NCBI GenBank assembly: GCA_003952965.2
Contig: CM025851.1
Coordinates: 24,689,357-24,753,356, forward strand
Reading direction: 5' to 3'
DNA length: 64,000 nucleotides
From: Morella rubra
Lineage: Eukaryota; Streptophyta; Magnoliopsida; Fagales; Myricaceae
The translations under genes and the position numbers were made by a program. A model generated the notes under the pieces. It was not told the origin of the DNA, ran no database searches, and worked only from the letters and a program-made list of their open reading frames with translations. Of the stretch, positions 1 to 12,591 are shown in pieces; position 1 is the stretch's first letter; each line of letters opens with the position of its first letter.

Positions 1-276
1 TTCTTTGAACTCGAGCAAAATTCAACAAAATCGCAGCCTTCTTTCTCTTGGAAACCTATGCAAGTCTCTCGCTATTTCAGGTCTCGTCTTGTTTTTGTTC
101 TACGCCTTCCTCTTTAAGGCTCCCAATTACCAGCCTTCCGATCTTTTATCAACCATAAAACAGAAATGGCCAATTACCTCAAGTCCGATAAGCACTTCCC
201 GTACCAATATAAACACTTCTCGTACCAATATTAGCCACATTGTGTTTAGCATTGCAGGTTCCATGAACACATGGAA

Positions 277-363
277 ATGGCCTTTTTTTTAATTAAAATT
301 TATATAAAAAGGCCTAATTTTTAATATGGCCTTAGGCCTCATTTTTTATTGAGCCGGCCCTGA
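277..363. mobile_element. hAT-like transposon fragment in exon 1
   Basis: About 87 bp that are absent from the paralogous exon at 14.99 kb interrupt the coding sequence between ATGGAA and GTATAAGAAG. The right edge reads GAGCCGGCCCTG, whose complement CAGGGCCGGCTC resembles termini common in plant hAT-type elements. The interior carries short GGCCTTAGGCCTC-type repeats. No clear 8-bp target duplication is visible, so it is probably a truncated copy. Confidence 0.5.
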
Positions 364-1050
364 GTATAAGAAGCCATACATTGAAGCATGGCGGCGACCA
401 AACATGACCAGGGGATATCTTTTTCTAGATAGAGCTCCCACACAGCAGGGTTCCAACTTTGGCCTTCAACTTCTCCTCCTTTCTGGGTCAATGAAGATCT
501 CACTAAACTGAGAGTATTCCAGAGAATTTCGCCCCCGGTTCAGGTTTAGGTTCGAATGATACGCAGAATACTGGAAACATTCAAAGAGGGAGATAAAGAT
601 GTGAGATAGTATGTGATGGCAGACGATGATACTGTCCTCTTCATTGATAACCTAGTTGAGGTTCTAGCGATGTACGACCACTCCAAGTTCTACTACGTTG
701 GGTCAAGCTCATAATGTACTACGTCGAACTCTGGTTTATCATTTGAAATGGCATTTGGTGGAGCTGGGTTCGCTTTGAGTTACCCTCTAGTAGAAGCATT
801 AGCAACCAAGCTAGACGATTGCATTGAGAGATATATGCACGTGGGCCTAAGTGATTTTATGCTGCACTTATGTTTAGCTGATTTAGGAGTCTCTTTAACT
901 CACGAGAAGGGATTTCACCAGGTAACTAGTGTAGTTCCACTTATTCAATTGGTTAGCATACGATAATGCATCACTAATTTCTTTTCTTTTGAACTAAGAG
1001 CTCGTGTAACAGAAGCACATATATTTGAATGAGACAGATATCAAGTACGT

Positions 1051-1272
1051 ATTTTGTGCAAAGATAAATTGTGCAAAACGATTCAAAAGGATGACTATGA
1101 TTCAAATATAACAAATCCAGCGTTCTAAGACACTGGTCATGTCATTTAATGAGGTGAGGAGACAAAATGGCTCAACGGCTTGGTGGCCAGCCTTGGAACG
1201 TTGGATTAATTGTTTCTTTAAATCATAGTCATCCCTTTGAATCGCTTTGTATAATTTATCTTTGCACCGAAT
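1051..1272. mobile_element. MITE in intron 1 of the dead DUF604 copy
   Basis: The ends form inverted repeats of about 55 bp. The left arm contains TGCAAAGATAAATT and GGATGACTATGATT. The right arm contains AATCATAGTCATCC and AATTTATCTTTGCA. Intron 1 is about 460 bp here against 242 bp in the paralogue, and the difference matches this insert. It has no coding capacity and the superfamily is not assigned. Confidence 0.7.
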
Positions 1273-2268
1273 TTATTCTCGAGATATATATATTTTAATG
1301 TTAATGAGCATTAATTGTTCAATATTATATACTAAGTAAATTTGATTGGCCTGTCTGCACGTTTAAATTTTGTTACTGCAGATTGATCTACACAATGACA
1401 TATCAGGGTTTCTGTTAGCTCATCCCTCGTCTCCATTCCTTTCACTTCACCACATTGACACCATAAACCCGATCTTCCCTTCCATGAACCGTCCCGAATC
1501 CATAAACCACCTTATGAAGGCTGCCAAAGTGGACCAATCGCATCTACTTCAACAAGCCATATGCTACCACAGGCCAAGCAACTGGTCTTTTTCAATCTCA
1601 TGGGGCTACTCCGTCAATATATATGAAAATATACTCCCACGGAGTCTTTTATGGAGACCCATTGAGACATTTAGGCCATGGATACATACAAGACCGCCCC
1701 TCTACATGTTCAACACCCGGTGGTTTTCCAACAATCTCTGTGAAGCTCCTCATGCATTTTTCCTTGATTCAGTAGAGCAGTATCCTTGAGGGGACCAAAT
1801 TGCTACAACATATATTAGAGGATCACCTCGTGGCTTGCCAGCTTGTTTACTCACTGGTAATCATTCTGCGGATGCCATCACGAAAATTCTTGTGTTTTCA
1901 CCGGCAACAACTCGCATGGAAGTGAGTGCTTTCATTTTTTACCCTACAAGATCCATATATAAAGCATCCAACATTTGTTCTTATATGAGTTGTTTACAGC
2001 TGGAAAATTCTTGCCTTCTTTTTTGTGAACTTTTCATGCACCAAAGTATAAGAAAAGATCATAAAGCTGATTACATATTCACAAGTCCCATCGTTGAATG
2101 CTGATATTCGAGGATTTGGTTTTGTTTGACTTATTGGTAATTAATGCGGAACATGTTCCTTTTTTACAGACCGGGGGAAGAGACTGCTGTGACATTGTCT
2201 ACACCGCTAATACGAGTGTTGCCGAAGTCAAATATAGGCCTTACTCGAAGTTTGAAGTGATTGCTTAA

Positions 2269-3578
2269 GTGTCCCATGAATTGGCTTCTTTTACTCTGCA
2301 TTTTCCTTTCTTCTTTGTTATTTCTTTGCGATAAATATACTTTGTGACTATGGGAAACGTTTGACACTGCACCCCATCTATGTTGAGGAAAATTGATTTT
2401 TTTGGCTTCTAAAATTATAATTTTATACTTATAAATTAGTTGCTGCAAAAAAAAAAAATTAGAAAGACAAAATTATCATTTTATGAGTAGAAAAATAATT
2501 TTATATTATAATTAACGGAGAATTTTTAGCAGCAAATGCAAACGAATTTAATAGTTAGTAGGTATAATGTGACAAAAAAAATAGATAGGGTGCAAAGAAT
2601 TAAGACTCTCATAGTTTAAGATTGCAAAGTATATTTATCCAATTGCAAAGTTTGCGAGGAGAAAATGGAGAAAATGGCATTCTGAAGGTTGGTCCCTATC
2701 GTTTAGTCTTCCCTCAATGATGTCCGATTGTCCATGTACAAAAACATGGGAAATGTGGCTCCAATCTATTGATTTATTCTATTTTTGTTGATGTTCCGAT
2801 CGTCCCTAACAAACAATCGATTTGGAATTCAAAAGCTGTAAGTTATCGAAGAGATGCACATACATGGGTAGTCTAATTCTATGTGTCCAACCAGACGTCC
2901 AATTGTCTAAATATACGGTCGGACAGTGCTAAACGATGGATTGGGACGTCTGATCATCTAGGATGTTCCATCGGTCATTTGGATGATTAGGTGTAAACGC
3001 AACGCCTGCCCCCTCCAGCCATGCATTTGGCATGTGTATGTAGCACGTAAAGGCGATCTTTGACATCCAGACATACGTTGACAAATGGATCGTCCAAGGA
3101 GCCGATCGAACAGAATTTGTGACAAAATATATTTCGTCACATAAACCCTTCCGAGTAAAATTTTTATTTTTCGACACTAAAAACTTCCAATTTAATTTTG
3201 TGACAAAATTTATTGTCACAAATAACCTACGTACTTTTGGTTACGAAATGTCAGTTTCCCCACAAATTGCCCGTGTTATGCTGTTTTTAGTGACGAAATT
3301 AAAGTATACTTCTCGTGACCAATTCATTAATTTCCTCACAAGAAAATTTTTTCATAGATCTTTTTTTTTTTTTTTTTTTTGTAGTTTATGGATCAACATT
3401 AATTTATCTATAACTATAATACTCTGTGTAATAAGACAAAACCTCTCGTAGTTATCACCATGTGCAGTAGGCTCCCTACCAAAGTGTGTGGAGGCGTATA
3501 TGGCGAGTATCAGTACTGCACATAATTTGATTTATAGCCGATCAGAAGGAAGACCAAATGGTAGATATATCGAGTGGG
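2269..3578. other. intergenic, DNA-transposon remnants, no gene seen
   Basis: I see no credible gene. From about 2690 to 3345 there are repeated, partly palindromic words: GACGTC/GTCCGAT-type words near 2720, 2790, 2895 and 2945, and GTGACAAAAT/TTTCGTCAC-type pairs near 3118, 3200 and 3292. Such words are typical of subterminal regions of plant DNA transposons, so a decayed element is likely. A run of T lies at 3361-3380. Confidence 0.3.
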
Positions 3579-3595
3579 CACTACAGAAATAAAGG

Positions 3596-3945
3596 CCTAT
3601 AGCGGCGGCCGTACACCGCCGCTATAGGTTCCAAAACCGCTGCTATATCCTATAGCAGCGGTGACCGCCGCTATATCTCCGTCGGCACAGCCCTATAGCG
3701 GCGGTTGTGGAGACCGCTGGTGTATACGTTGGCTATATAGCGGCGGTCACACAGCGGCGGTCCGCCGCTATAGAGCCAACTTTTTGCCGCGGACGATCTG
3801 TAGCGGCGGCCAGGTGACCGCCGCTACATGTTTTTAGCGGCGGTCTGACATGGGTTATAGCGGCGGTTAGGTGACCGCCGCTATAACCCTTTACGTTGGT
3901 TTCACCTATAGCGGCGGTCAGTGACCGCTGCTATAGGTTTTTTTT
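3596..3945. repeat. left subterminal palindromic repeats of CACTA 1
   Basis: Many copies of TATAGCGGCGGT and its complement ACCGCCGCTATA occur in both orientations, often back to back as a hyphenated palindrome (for example around 3910-3937). Subterminal repeats of this kind are the known binding sites of the TNPA-type protein in En/Spm. The motif is CpG-rich, unlike the surrounding AT-rich DNA. Confidence 0.85.
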
Positions 3946-4166
3946 TTTTTTAAAATTTTTTTTTTGGGTTATATTTTCCTACCATACAAATTTGATTATA
4001 GATTTTAATTGATTAATGCAAACAAAGAAAAGTGCAATAAAACAAAATATATTTCATTATAAGGAGGTCTTACAAGTTTTACATCAAACAAAAATAAGTT
4101 AATGGTATTTTCTCAGTAGACTAAAAGCTAACAAGTCATGACATTGAAGTACAAATAACTCTAAAT

Positions 4167-6089
4167 TTAATCCTGTCCACCTTCAGCACCATCTGCTCCT
4201 CCACTTTCTGCGTCATCGGCATTGTCTGCTATTACAATAATGTAAAATTAACAAACAGTAATGACATGAACAAAGCTAAAAGAGCTTCATAAATACTTAA
4301 AATTAAATTAATAACAGTATTCATTTATGTTTGTATCTTACCAACACTTGTTTTCCGACTTGCATGAGATGATCTATGAATTGCTGGTGAAACCTGATTG
4401 TTATTGGGAACATCTTGGTATTGACGTTGCTCCTACAACAGTTAAACAACATTAATTAACTACGAAATATACATAAATAGAGTCAATAGTAATATTTAGG
4501 ATAAGTAAATAAAACTTTTACCCAAGCTTGTGCCATCATTTGTATTGTAGATTTTAGCGATGCTACTTCAGACTCCAACATCATTTTCCATTTTCCATAA
4601 ATCTCTCGTTACTAGAGGATGTCGGCTGACTGTATCTTACGTTGGTGTTGGTAGGATGAGATGAAGGAGTTGGTCCTAATCCAACGCCGCGAATGCGACC
4701 ATGTCGTTCTGGACCAATCACTTGTGCATATCGGTCAGATGGTGACCAACCGATGCTGCCATCCACTCTAAATTCGTCAGAAGTTTGTGAACTTCCTGAA
4801 TCGTTCAGTCCAATCTCCTCCATTCGCCTCTGAGAGAGTACAACGTACAATTAAATTTTGAATTAATATTCGCACATTGAAATCAATCTCCAATTGTAAT
4901 AATGACATACTATTTTCTCTGCTACGTCCGGATTTATTGGAGATCCGTCAGAACGCATATGGACAGTTTTATATAAATCCGCTCGATTGATTGGAACTTG
5001 TTTCTCTTTTTCCTGCATCACAAACACGAAATCGTGATGAAATTTTAAATTACAAATAAGAATGACAATGATAAGTACTATACTATTAAAGAAAGTAATG
5101 AAAGTACTACATACCAATTCGTGAGCATAACGTGCGAAGCTCTTTGATCCTGCAGTGTGGACCGTCGTTTGGAGCGATCTATTTTGTTTTCCAGCATGAC
5201 TTCGATGCTGTATTAACATCAAGACAGTTAAAATTTAATTGAAGTTATATTCATAAAAATTATAATACGAATAAATAAATGTCATACCCGTCCTGCATCA
5301 GAATACCAAAAATCGACTAATTTGCAAAATTGCTCCAAATTAACGTCTGTTGGAGCATTATTTTTCACATACTGAGGCGTAAAGGCCTCATCAAAATATT
5401 TGAGCTTTAAACTACACTTGTAATTCCTCCATTTCTCTCCTAAATCTTTGAGGAACCAGCTCTTGACAATATCCCCCAATGGAGGCTCGGGGATTGTAAA
5501 CCGTTTCTGCAAAATATACCCCAACAGTTAGGTGCGTCAATTATTAAATTCATATAGTTGAATAACAATTGTGACAAATAACCAAAATTATACCGTCATG
5601 AGGCTCCAACAGTCCTCTTTTATTGACATTGGGACTTTACGCCAGTCCGCCGCATCTAGGGGGATTTGATTCGCAACACGGGCAACACAGCCAGTGAATT
5701 TGTTAAATATTCCCCCTTCATCACCCAATGGCTGCCCATTGCCATTGAATTGTACTGGAATCAATTCGTCTTCCTTCAGATTCCAGACGTCCGTCATCCG
5801 CGTGCCGCCACGCACTTTCCGGACTTCAGTATGACCTGCACATTTAGCATGTGAAACGAAATCGAGTAACATATTTCCCTTAGATTATCTCTATTGTGGT
5901 TATGAACATACCAATTATTTCATTATCGTTCAAAGATTGATCATTGTCGGACGATGGCATCGTAGCCTGTTCTGAAGGATGCGCAGGTGGCTGTGACGGC
6001 GTTGCTTCTTGTGATGCCGTTGCTTCTTGTGATGGTGGCACAGGTGGCTGTGATGAAGAAGATATAGTCCTGAATCTCTTCCTCGTCAT
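4167..6089 (-). pseudogene. CACTA second gene, Transposase_24/TNPA-like
   Basis: The gene begins at ATG 6087-6089 (MTRKRFRT). The first exon, to about 5912, is rich in Ser, Pro, Gln and Thr. Further exons lie at about 5833-5590 (HTEVRKVRGG, RVANQIPLDAADW), 5515-5288 (KRFTIPEPP, LKDLGEKW), 5216-5113, 5013-4910 (NRADLYKTVHMRSDG), 4829-4510, 4433-4342 and a last acidic exon ending at stop 4167-4169. The Trp/Lys-rich core followed by a hydrophilic tail fits the plant Transposase_24 family, thought to bind the subterminal repeats. Near 4585-4610 the frame breaks, because the coiled-coil-like continuation (LESEVASLKS) is in another frame. It sits next to the TNP2-type gene on the same strand. Confidence 0.7.
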
Positions 6090-6224
6090 TGTACCTATAC
6101 AATGTATTGACATGCATAAAAGTGATTTCAGCAATCAAATTGAACAATACAAAACACATTTCCTTAAACAAAACATCAACAAAACGAATATATGGTAAAT
6201 CTGAGCATGTAAGAAAAAAATATT

Positions 6225-9200
6225 TCAATCACAAAAACAGAGACATATTTGACATACCATAGGAAATTCCTGAGGTATATCTAGTGTTGTTCCTTCCACC
6301 TCATTTCTAAACCACGTCAAATCATCGTGTACATTCTCGATGTTTTGCTCAACGTTGAAATTGTAAGGTTCATTTTCACAGTAGTCATCTATGTCGTCAT
6401 CATTACCAGCATCAAACACATCTCTTGGTTTGGTCTTGACAACTACTTCCCAATTTGGATGTCTTTCATCTGCTACATAGTATACTTGAGATGCTTGTGG
6501 TGCCAAAATGAATGGATCATCGCTTAATCGATCTCCAGTATGCACTAAACGCGAAAAATTAACAAGTTCGAATCCAAACTCATCAACTTTATATCCCCTA
6601 CCAATAGCGTATCAACCCAATCACATTTGAATAGTACAAAACATTCTTCACCAAAATAGTTTAACTCAATGATACTTATAATTCGCCCGTAATATGTGGT
6701 GCCCCCTTCAACAGTCACACATACTCCACTATTTTGAGTTGTTCTGCCTATTTCATTGTCTTTTGTACGAAATTTCACACCATTATATACATATCGGCTA
6801 AATGATCTAGCTTCGGGGTTTGGACCTTTAGCAAGCCATCGAACTCTATTTGGAAGTTGATGCTTCATCATCTCGTCCATATTTTGTACCTATTTTCCTC
6901 GAACAACAAGTCAAGATTAAATTAATTGTAAGTTTCAAAGTAATCAGCCAATACAAAACATTTTAAACATAACACATACATAGTTTCGAAACCAGTCACA
7001 AAATTCATCCCTATGCATCTTATCGATGACATAATCTGGTGGTCGACTACTACGATTTCTTGCCTTCAATCGCTCCTTATGCATTCTACACATCGACAAT
7101 ACAATTCTAAAAATTAATTTCACCATCGATAAAAACATGTTGAATGAAATAGTTAGAAGTGTAACATCACTTACGTGCGAATTTGAATTAACTCATCGCA
7201 ATTAAAAAGGATATATCGATGAGCCTGCATGCATGTTTTCATATCAAGACGAACAAATGATATTCCTCCCATAGTATCGTCTACATTTCTTGGTGATCTA
7301 TTAAAGATCGTTGGGACTGATTCTTCTAAATATCTTGAACAAATGTTAAGCATTCTGCTATATATCCTTCAGCAATAGAGCCTTCAGGTGCGGCCGTGTT
7401 GCGCATAAGATTTGAAACGGTGCATGCACCTATATCAATAATATTAGACTTTATTAAATACAACACGTGCAAAGAAACGTGATATAACATATCTCTATAA
7501 TTCATACCTTTCAATAGGATACATCCACCGAAGTTGAACCGGTCCACCCATCTTACATTCTGCAACCAGATGTACGACCAAGTGCACCATAACAGTAAAG
7601 AATGCAGGCGGAAATATCCTTTCAAGTTGACAATGTTATAGTTTGAGCCTCAAGTCGATCTAAGTCCTCTATCTAATGTTTTGGAACAAATTTCTCTAAA
7701 GAAACATGCAATGAGATCAAAGGAGAACAAACCATGCTTGGCAATGATCTTCGTATTGCAATAGGCATCAAATGCTGCATGATGTGACAGTCATGACTCT
7801 TCAAACCTATGATATTACGTTGTTGAAGCTTGACACAACGTGATATGTTCGAAGCGAAACCATCCGGAAATTTCGCATTCTTTATCACTTTTAGAAAGCA
7901 TTCTTTCTCTTCGCGAGTCATTGAGTAGCAAGCACCAGGCAAATGAACCTTTCCTGCATCAGTGATCTTTGGATGGAGATCATGTCTTATTCCCATGCTT
8001 TGTAAGTCAAGACGTGCCTTATAGTTATCTTTTGTCTTCCCGTCCACATCTAACAATGTACCAATGATATTGTCCATTACGTTTTTCTCTATATGCATGA
8101 CATCTAGATTATGGCGTAACATGTTATCCTTCCAATAAGGCAATGTGAAGAAAATACTTTGCTTCTTCCATACACTTGACTGAAAATGTAAAGTACCCTG
8201 TAATTCCCTGAAAATGTCATCACCGGTCATAAAATAGGGTGGTGGAGTCATTTCATAAGTACCGTCAAATGATCTTTGATCTCTTCTCCACCTATGATTT
8301 AATGGTAAGAACCGTCTATGCCCCATGTAGCAAAATTTTCTACCATTATCCAACCACCGTGACCAAGTCTGATACATACAACATGGACATGCAAGACGTC
8401 CCTTTGTACTCCATCCAGAGAGGTCACCATATGCAGGAAAATCGTTAATTGTCCACATCAATGCCGCACGCATCTTAAACATATCTTTCGTAGCAATGTC
8501 ATAAGTATCTAATCCAACATCCCACAACTCTTTTAACTCTAATATCAATGGTTCTAGATATACATCTATCTTGAAAGAAGGAGATTTCGGTCCAGGAATA
8601 AGTAATGACAACATTAAAGATGAACGTTTCATGCACATCCAAGGAGGCAAGTTATATGGTACTAATATCACTGGCCATGTGCTATGACTAGTGCTCATGT
8701 TTCCAAAAGGATTAAACCCATCCGCTGCTAACCCAAGCCTAACATTACGAGGATCAGAAGCAAAATCAGCATACTGTGCATCAAATGCCTTCCAAGCTTG
8801 ACCATCGGCCGGATGCCTTAACAACCCATCATTTGCACGTCCATCGTGATGCCATTTCATATGAGAAGCAGTTTTTGAGGACATGAATAATCTCTGCAAG
8901 CGGTGCTTTAAAGGAAACCACCAAGCTTTTCTCTCTTAGATGATCCACCTTCATTCGTGAGAAAATATTTCCCTCCCCATTGCCCTTCCATTTTGAAGCT
9001 CCGCACTTTGAACAAACTTCTAATTTCTCATTCTCATTCCAAAACAACATACAACCAAAAACAGGAATCTTTTCATAGCCAAGTCCTAACCCTTTCATGT
9101 ATTTTTTAACTTCATAAGTGTCCTTCGGTAATTTTGCACCCGCAGGGAGCATATCACCCAGTGTTTGGAGTAACCACGTAAAAGAGGTATTACTCCATCC

Positions 9201-9705
9201 TCCCATGCACTTCAAATGATATAACTGTACAACAGCAGTTAACTTACTAAATTTTATGCACCCTTCATACAAAGGTTCGTCTGCATCTTTAAGCATGTCA
9301 TAAAACTTTGCAGTATTTCAGTAGGAAGTGGATCTCGTTGTTCTCGTACATTATGGGATTGTGTTTCCGGTACTAATGGAAATACCTCGTGTAATAGTTC
9401 ATGCATCCCAGATGAGGGTTCACACATTTCATTATCCCAACAGAAATAGAAGGATGACTAGATGCTGCCCTATCTCGCAATTCACCATGCGCAAACCAAT
9501 AATCGTAACCCGGAGACATCCCATATTGGACCAAATGATCATGTACCGTACTGATGTTATACCTCTTGTAATTGACGCACTTTACACAAGGGCAACAAAT
9601 TCTCTCATCACTACCCATACTCTTAGATGCAAAACCCAGAAACTCATTGACTCCAACACATATTCACTTGTCCGCGTTTTTTCATCCAACTCTTGTCTTG
9701 TCCAT
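6225..9705 (-). pseudogene. CACTA transposase gene: Transpos_assoc-TNP2-DUF4218-DUF4216
   Basis: Read from ATG 9703-9705 (MDK), the order is: a Transpos_assoc domain with CPCVKC (about 9618-9470), the TNP2 transposase core (about 8899-7720), DUF4218 (about 7620-7180, AECKMGGP and YILFNCDE parts), a linker exon (7100-6980) and DUF4216 (about 6880-6260, with VTVEGGTTYYG and VLFKCDW). This is the usual domain order of plant TNPD-type CACTA transposases, which cut at the element ends. The frame is broken at the N-terminal Lys codons near 9685, near 9430, 9050, 8900 and 7690, and at 6600 within DUF4216 (compare the cleaner copy at 24868-28472). It is probably a non-functional copy. Confidence 0.85.
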
Positions 9706-9844
9706 GAGCGACAATAATAACTATATGAAATGCAACAAAAAAGATTATGCATAAGATTTAATTTTTTTACATTTTAGATTTTTCAATAAAACTAACATAG
9801 ATTAATAAAACAACAACACGTAACGAACATCATATAACAATTAC

Positions 9845-10165
9845 CCCTCCAATCTCCAATAAACTCCACAGAACCAACAACAAATAATAGTTAGCCTACC
9901 CTCCGCCTTCCAACAAAACCCACAAACACCAACATCTCCAATTAACTCCACAGAACCAACAATAAATAAAAGTTAGCCCTACCCTCCGCCTTCCAACAGA
10001 ACCCACAAACACCAACATTCCAATAAACTCCACAGAACCAACAACAAATAAAAGTTAGCCCTACCCTCCGCCTTCCAACAGAACCCACAAACACCAGCAT
10101 CTTCAACAATAGTTAGTTATTCCGTCCACCTTCCAATAAAATCCACAAACTCTAATCTCTAAAAA
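9845..10165. repeat. tandem repeats of about 83 bp in CACTA 1
   Basis: Three to four direct copies of a unit of about 83 bp, each containing AACTCCACAGAACCAACAA, GTTAGCC, ACCCTCCGCCTTCCAACA and ACCCACAAACACCAACA. They lie upstream of the transposase start. The same array, in fewer copies, is at 28820-29070 in the second CACTA element. Confidence 0.85.
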
Positions 10166-10384
10166 AAAAAGGAAAAAAAAAAAACAATAGTAATTGACGA
10201 AGAGATTCAAAATACCACTGACCTGTGAAAGAGTAATATGTGAATGGCAAGTCACCTAGTGTCCCTCAATCACAGTTACGAAAACCACGGTAGTTGAGAC
10301 TATTGAGTTCAACTGTGAAAGAAATTTAGAAAATAGATTTTTAATAACGATACCTGGTCCAAAAAAACATACTAAACACAGCGG

Positions 10385-11570
10385 ACTTTTGGACATCAAT
10401 AAATTCATACATTCCAATTCATATATTTTTCATACATTTTATATTTTCAGCAACCAATTCATACAAAACAAAAAATATATTTTCAGCAATCAATTCATAC
10501 AAACCAATTCATATATTTTCAACAATAAATTCATACATTATAATTCATATATTTTCAGCAACGCATGCCAGCAAATATTTCAGCACATATATATTTCAGC
10601 AACAATTCATAGGCAACCAAATTCAGCAACCAATTCATACAAACATTCATACATACAGCACAGCAATCAATTCATACATTCATATACAGCAATGAATAAA
10701 TTCAAATATTTCAATTCAGCAATGAATTCATACAAAACAAAAATATATTTTCAGCAATCAATTCATACAGCAGGGATTATATATCAGTTTCATACAAACC
10801 AATTATATATTTTCAGAATAAATACATTTTCATATATTTCAACATACCATATTTTTCAGCAATTCATGCAATTCATTCAGCAACCAATTCATATGCATCA
10901 GGAATAAATTCAAATATTTCAATTCATATATTTCCACAATGAATTCATACAAAACAAAAATATTTTCAGCAATCAATTCATACAAACCAATTCATATATT
11001 TTCAACAATAAATTCATACATTATAATTCATATATTTTCAGCAACCACCAGCAACCAATTCATACAAATTCATATATTTTCAAATAAATTCAAATATTTC
11101 AATTCATATATTTCCATGAATTCATACAAAACAAAAAATATATTTTCAGTAATTCATACAAACCAATTCAGGAATAAATTCACATTCCAATTCATATATT
11201 TCCAACATACACATATTTTTCAGCAACCAATACCAATTCATATATTTTCAATTAAATTCATACATTTTCATCAGCAACCAATTCATACAAACATGCATAC
11301 ATTTTCATAAATTCAAATATTTCAATTCATATATTTCCAGCAATGAATTCATACAAACCAATTCATATATTTTCAACAATAAATTCATACATTATAATTC
11401 ATATATTTTCAGCAACCAATTCATATGCATATATTTCCAAATAAATTCAAACATTCCAATTCATATATTTCCAACCAATTCATATTCAGCAACAATTCAT
11501 ACATTCCAATTACTATTTCTCATCAAAAAATTCATATATTTTCAACAACCAATTCATATATAGTATAATA
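10385..11570. repeat. AT-rich minisatellite in CACTA 1
   Basis: About 1.2 kb of degenerate direct repeats built from AATTCATATATTTTCAGCAA, AATTCATACAAACC and related words. A higher-order unit of several hundred bases recurs (10490-10560 resembles 10970-11045 and 11345-11415). The long open frames across it are by-products of the repeat, rich in Asn, Ser, Tyr, Ile and Phe. Confidence 0.85.
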
Positions 11571-11829
11571 CAACAAGTCAACAACAAATTCATAAGTCAA
11601 CACTCCAACAAAACCAATCTCCAATCTCCAACAAAATCAATCTCCAACACAAAAACCCAATAATCCAATTCATAAGCCCTGACCTCCAATCTCCATATAA
11701 TTAACTTCATTCATATTTTATAAAATACAAAAATATATATTGAGTCTAAGTCACTGACCTGAACAGCAATGCAAAACCAACACAATTGAATTATTTTGTA
11801 AATTTCTAACGGGGAGAGTTGAAATTCAC

Positions 11830-12300
11830 GAAATTAAAAGGGGAGGACATTTGAAGTGCGAATGGGAGGTGGGAGGCGCTGAAATTGGCTGAGGGGGCGG
11901 GGGGCTGAAACAAGTGGAGGGGCGCGGTGGGGGGAAAACTCGCGCGGGGGGGGGGGGGGGGGGGGGGTTGAAGCTCACGGACGGGGCTGGCATGGGGGTG
12001 GGCTGAAACCCACGTGGAAAGAGGGCGGCCGGGGGGGTGACACTCACGGAGGGGGCCTGAAAATCGTGGAGGAGGAGGGGGGGTGATGAAATTTTCGGAG
12101 GGGGCCGGGGAGGGGCAGAAATCACGAGATGGGCGGGGGGAGGGTGGGAGGTGAAATCGCGTGAGGGGGCGCGGGGGGAGGGCAACGGTGGTGATTTGGG
12201 GGGGTGGGGGGCGCTGTTGAAATGCCGAACGGGGAGGGAGGGAAAATCGCGCAGGGGGGGGAAGAAGGGGAAGAAGAAAAGGGGGGGCGCGGGATGGGCA
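11830..12300. repeat. G-rich subterminal tract of CACTA 1
   Basis: A strongly strand-biased tract made of repeats of roughly 30-40 bp, each a run of G followed by TGAAAT or CTGAAA. A run of 22 G occupies 11946-11967. The G-runs could form G-quadruplexes on the + strand. The matching tract in the second element is at 29985-30370. Confidence 0.8.
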
Positions 12301-12329
12301 GCTAATTTGCCCTAAACGCGCGTTTCACT

Positions 12330-12575
12330 AAGCCTATAGCGGCGGTCAGTGACCGCCGCTATAGAAACCGCTGCCATAGGTATATAGCGGCGGTCTATGA
12401 CCGCGCTATATCAACCGCTGCTATTTTGGTCTATAGCGGCGGTTTTTGACCGCCGCTATAGAGACCGCCGCTAGATGTATATTTTTCTGTTGCGGTTTTG
12501 ATAAACCGCCGGTATATAGGGCATATAGCGGCGGTTTTGGTGACCGCCGCTAAAATGACCACCGCTGTAGACCTG
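12330..12575. repeat. right subterminal palindromic repeats of CACTA 1
   Basis: The same TATAGCGGCGGTCA / TGACCGCCGCTATA palindromic motif as at the left end, present about five times up to the right terminus. Confidence 0.85.
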
Positions 12576-12591
12576 TTTTTTTGTAGTGGGG

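Larger units (their letters stand above)
5..2268 (+). pseudogene. DUF604 Fringe-like glycosyltransferase, dead copy
   Basis: This is a degenerate paralogue of the intact gene at 14725-16549, with the same three-exon layout: exon 1 about 5-921, intron 922-1381, exon 2 1382-1921, intron 1922-2169, exon 3 2170-2268. The start codon expected from the paralogue reads TTG here and the 5' end is cut by the window edge. Exon 1 is split by an insertion at about 277-363. In-frame stops occur at 607-609 (TAG at a Trp codon), 712-714 (TAA) and 1787-1789 (TGA), and frameshifts lie near 440-530. The MADDDT donor-binding motif and the DCCDI motif of exon 3 are still readable, and exon 3 is fully open. Family knowledge: DUF604 proteins are plant GT31-type type II membrane glycosyltransferases of the Golgi. 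No functional product is expected. Confidence 0.85.
3579..12588. mobile_element. complete CACTA (En/Spm) transposon 1
   Basis: The left end starts CACTACAGAAATAAAGG and the right end, read inward on the other strand, starts CACTACAAAAAAACAGG. The element is flanked by the 3-bp duplication GGG (3576-3578 and 12589-12591), the target-site length expected for CACTA elements. It spans 9010 bp. Both ends carry arrays of a short palindromic motif built on TATAGCGGCGGTCA. Inside, on the - strand, are a TNP2-type transposase gene and a second gene of the Transposase_24 type. On the TNP2-start side lie long AT-rich and G-rich repeat tracts. The genes carry frameshifts, so the copy is structurally complete but probably not autonomous. 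Confidence 0.93.

Noticed and set aside
3596-3945. Regularly spaced palindromic repeats resembling a CRISPR array
   Set aside because: Spacers are not of constant length, the motif occurs in both orientations, and the array sits at transposon ends in a plant genome.
10389-11310. Open frames of 123-172 codons rich in Asn, Ser, Tyr and Ile
   Set aside because: They follow the AT-rich minisatellite and repeat the same peptide; no codon bias or known domain.
11826-12185. Proline-rich open frame on the - strand
   Set aside because: It is the translation of the G-rich CACTA tract; Pro/Ala/Ser runs arise from the repeat. The Gly/Glu-rich frame at 29987-30426 has the same cause.
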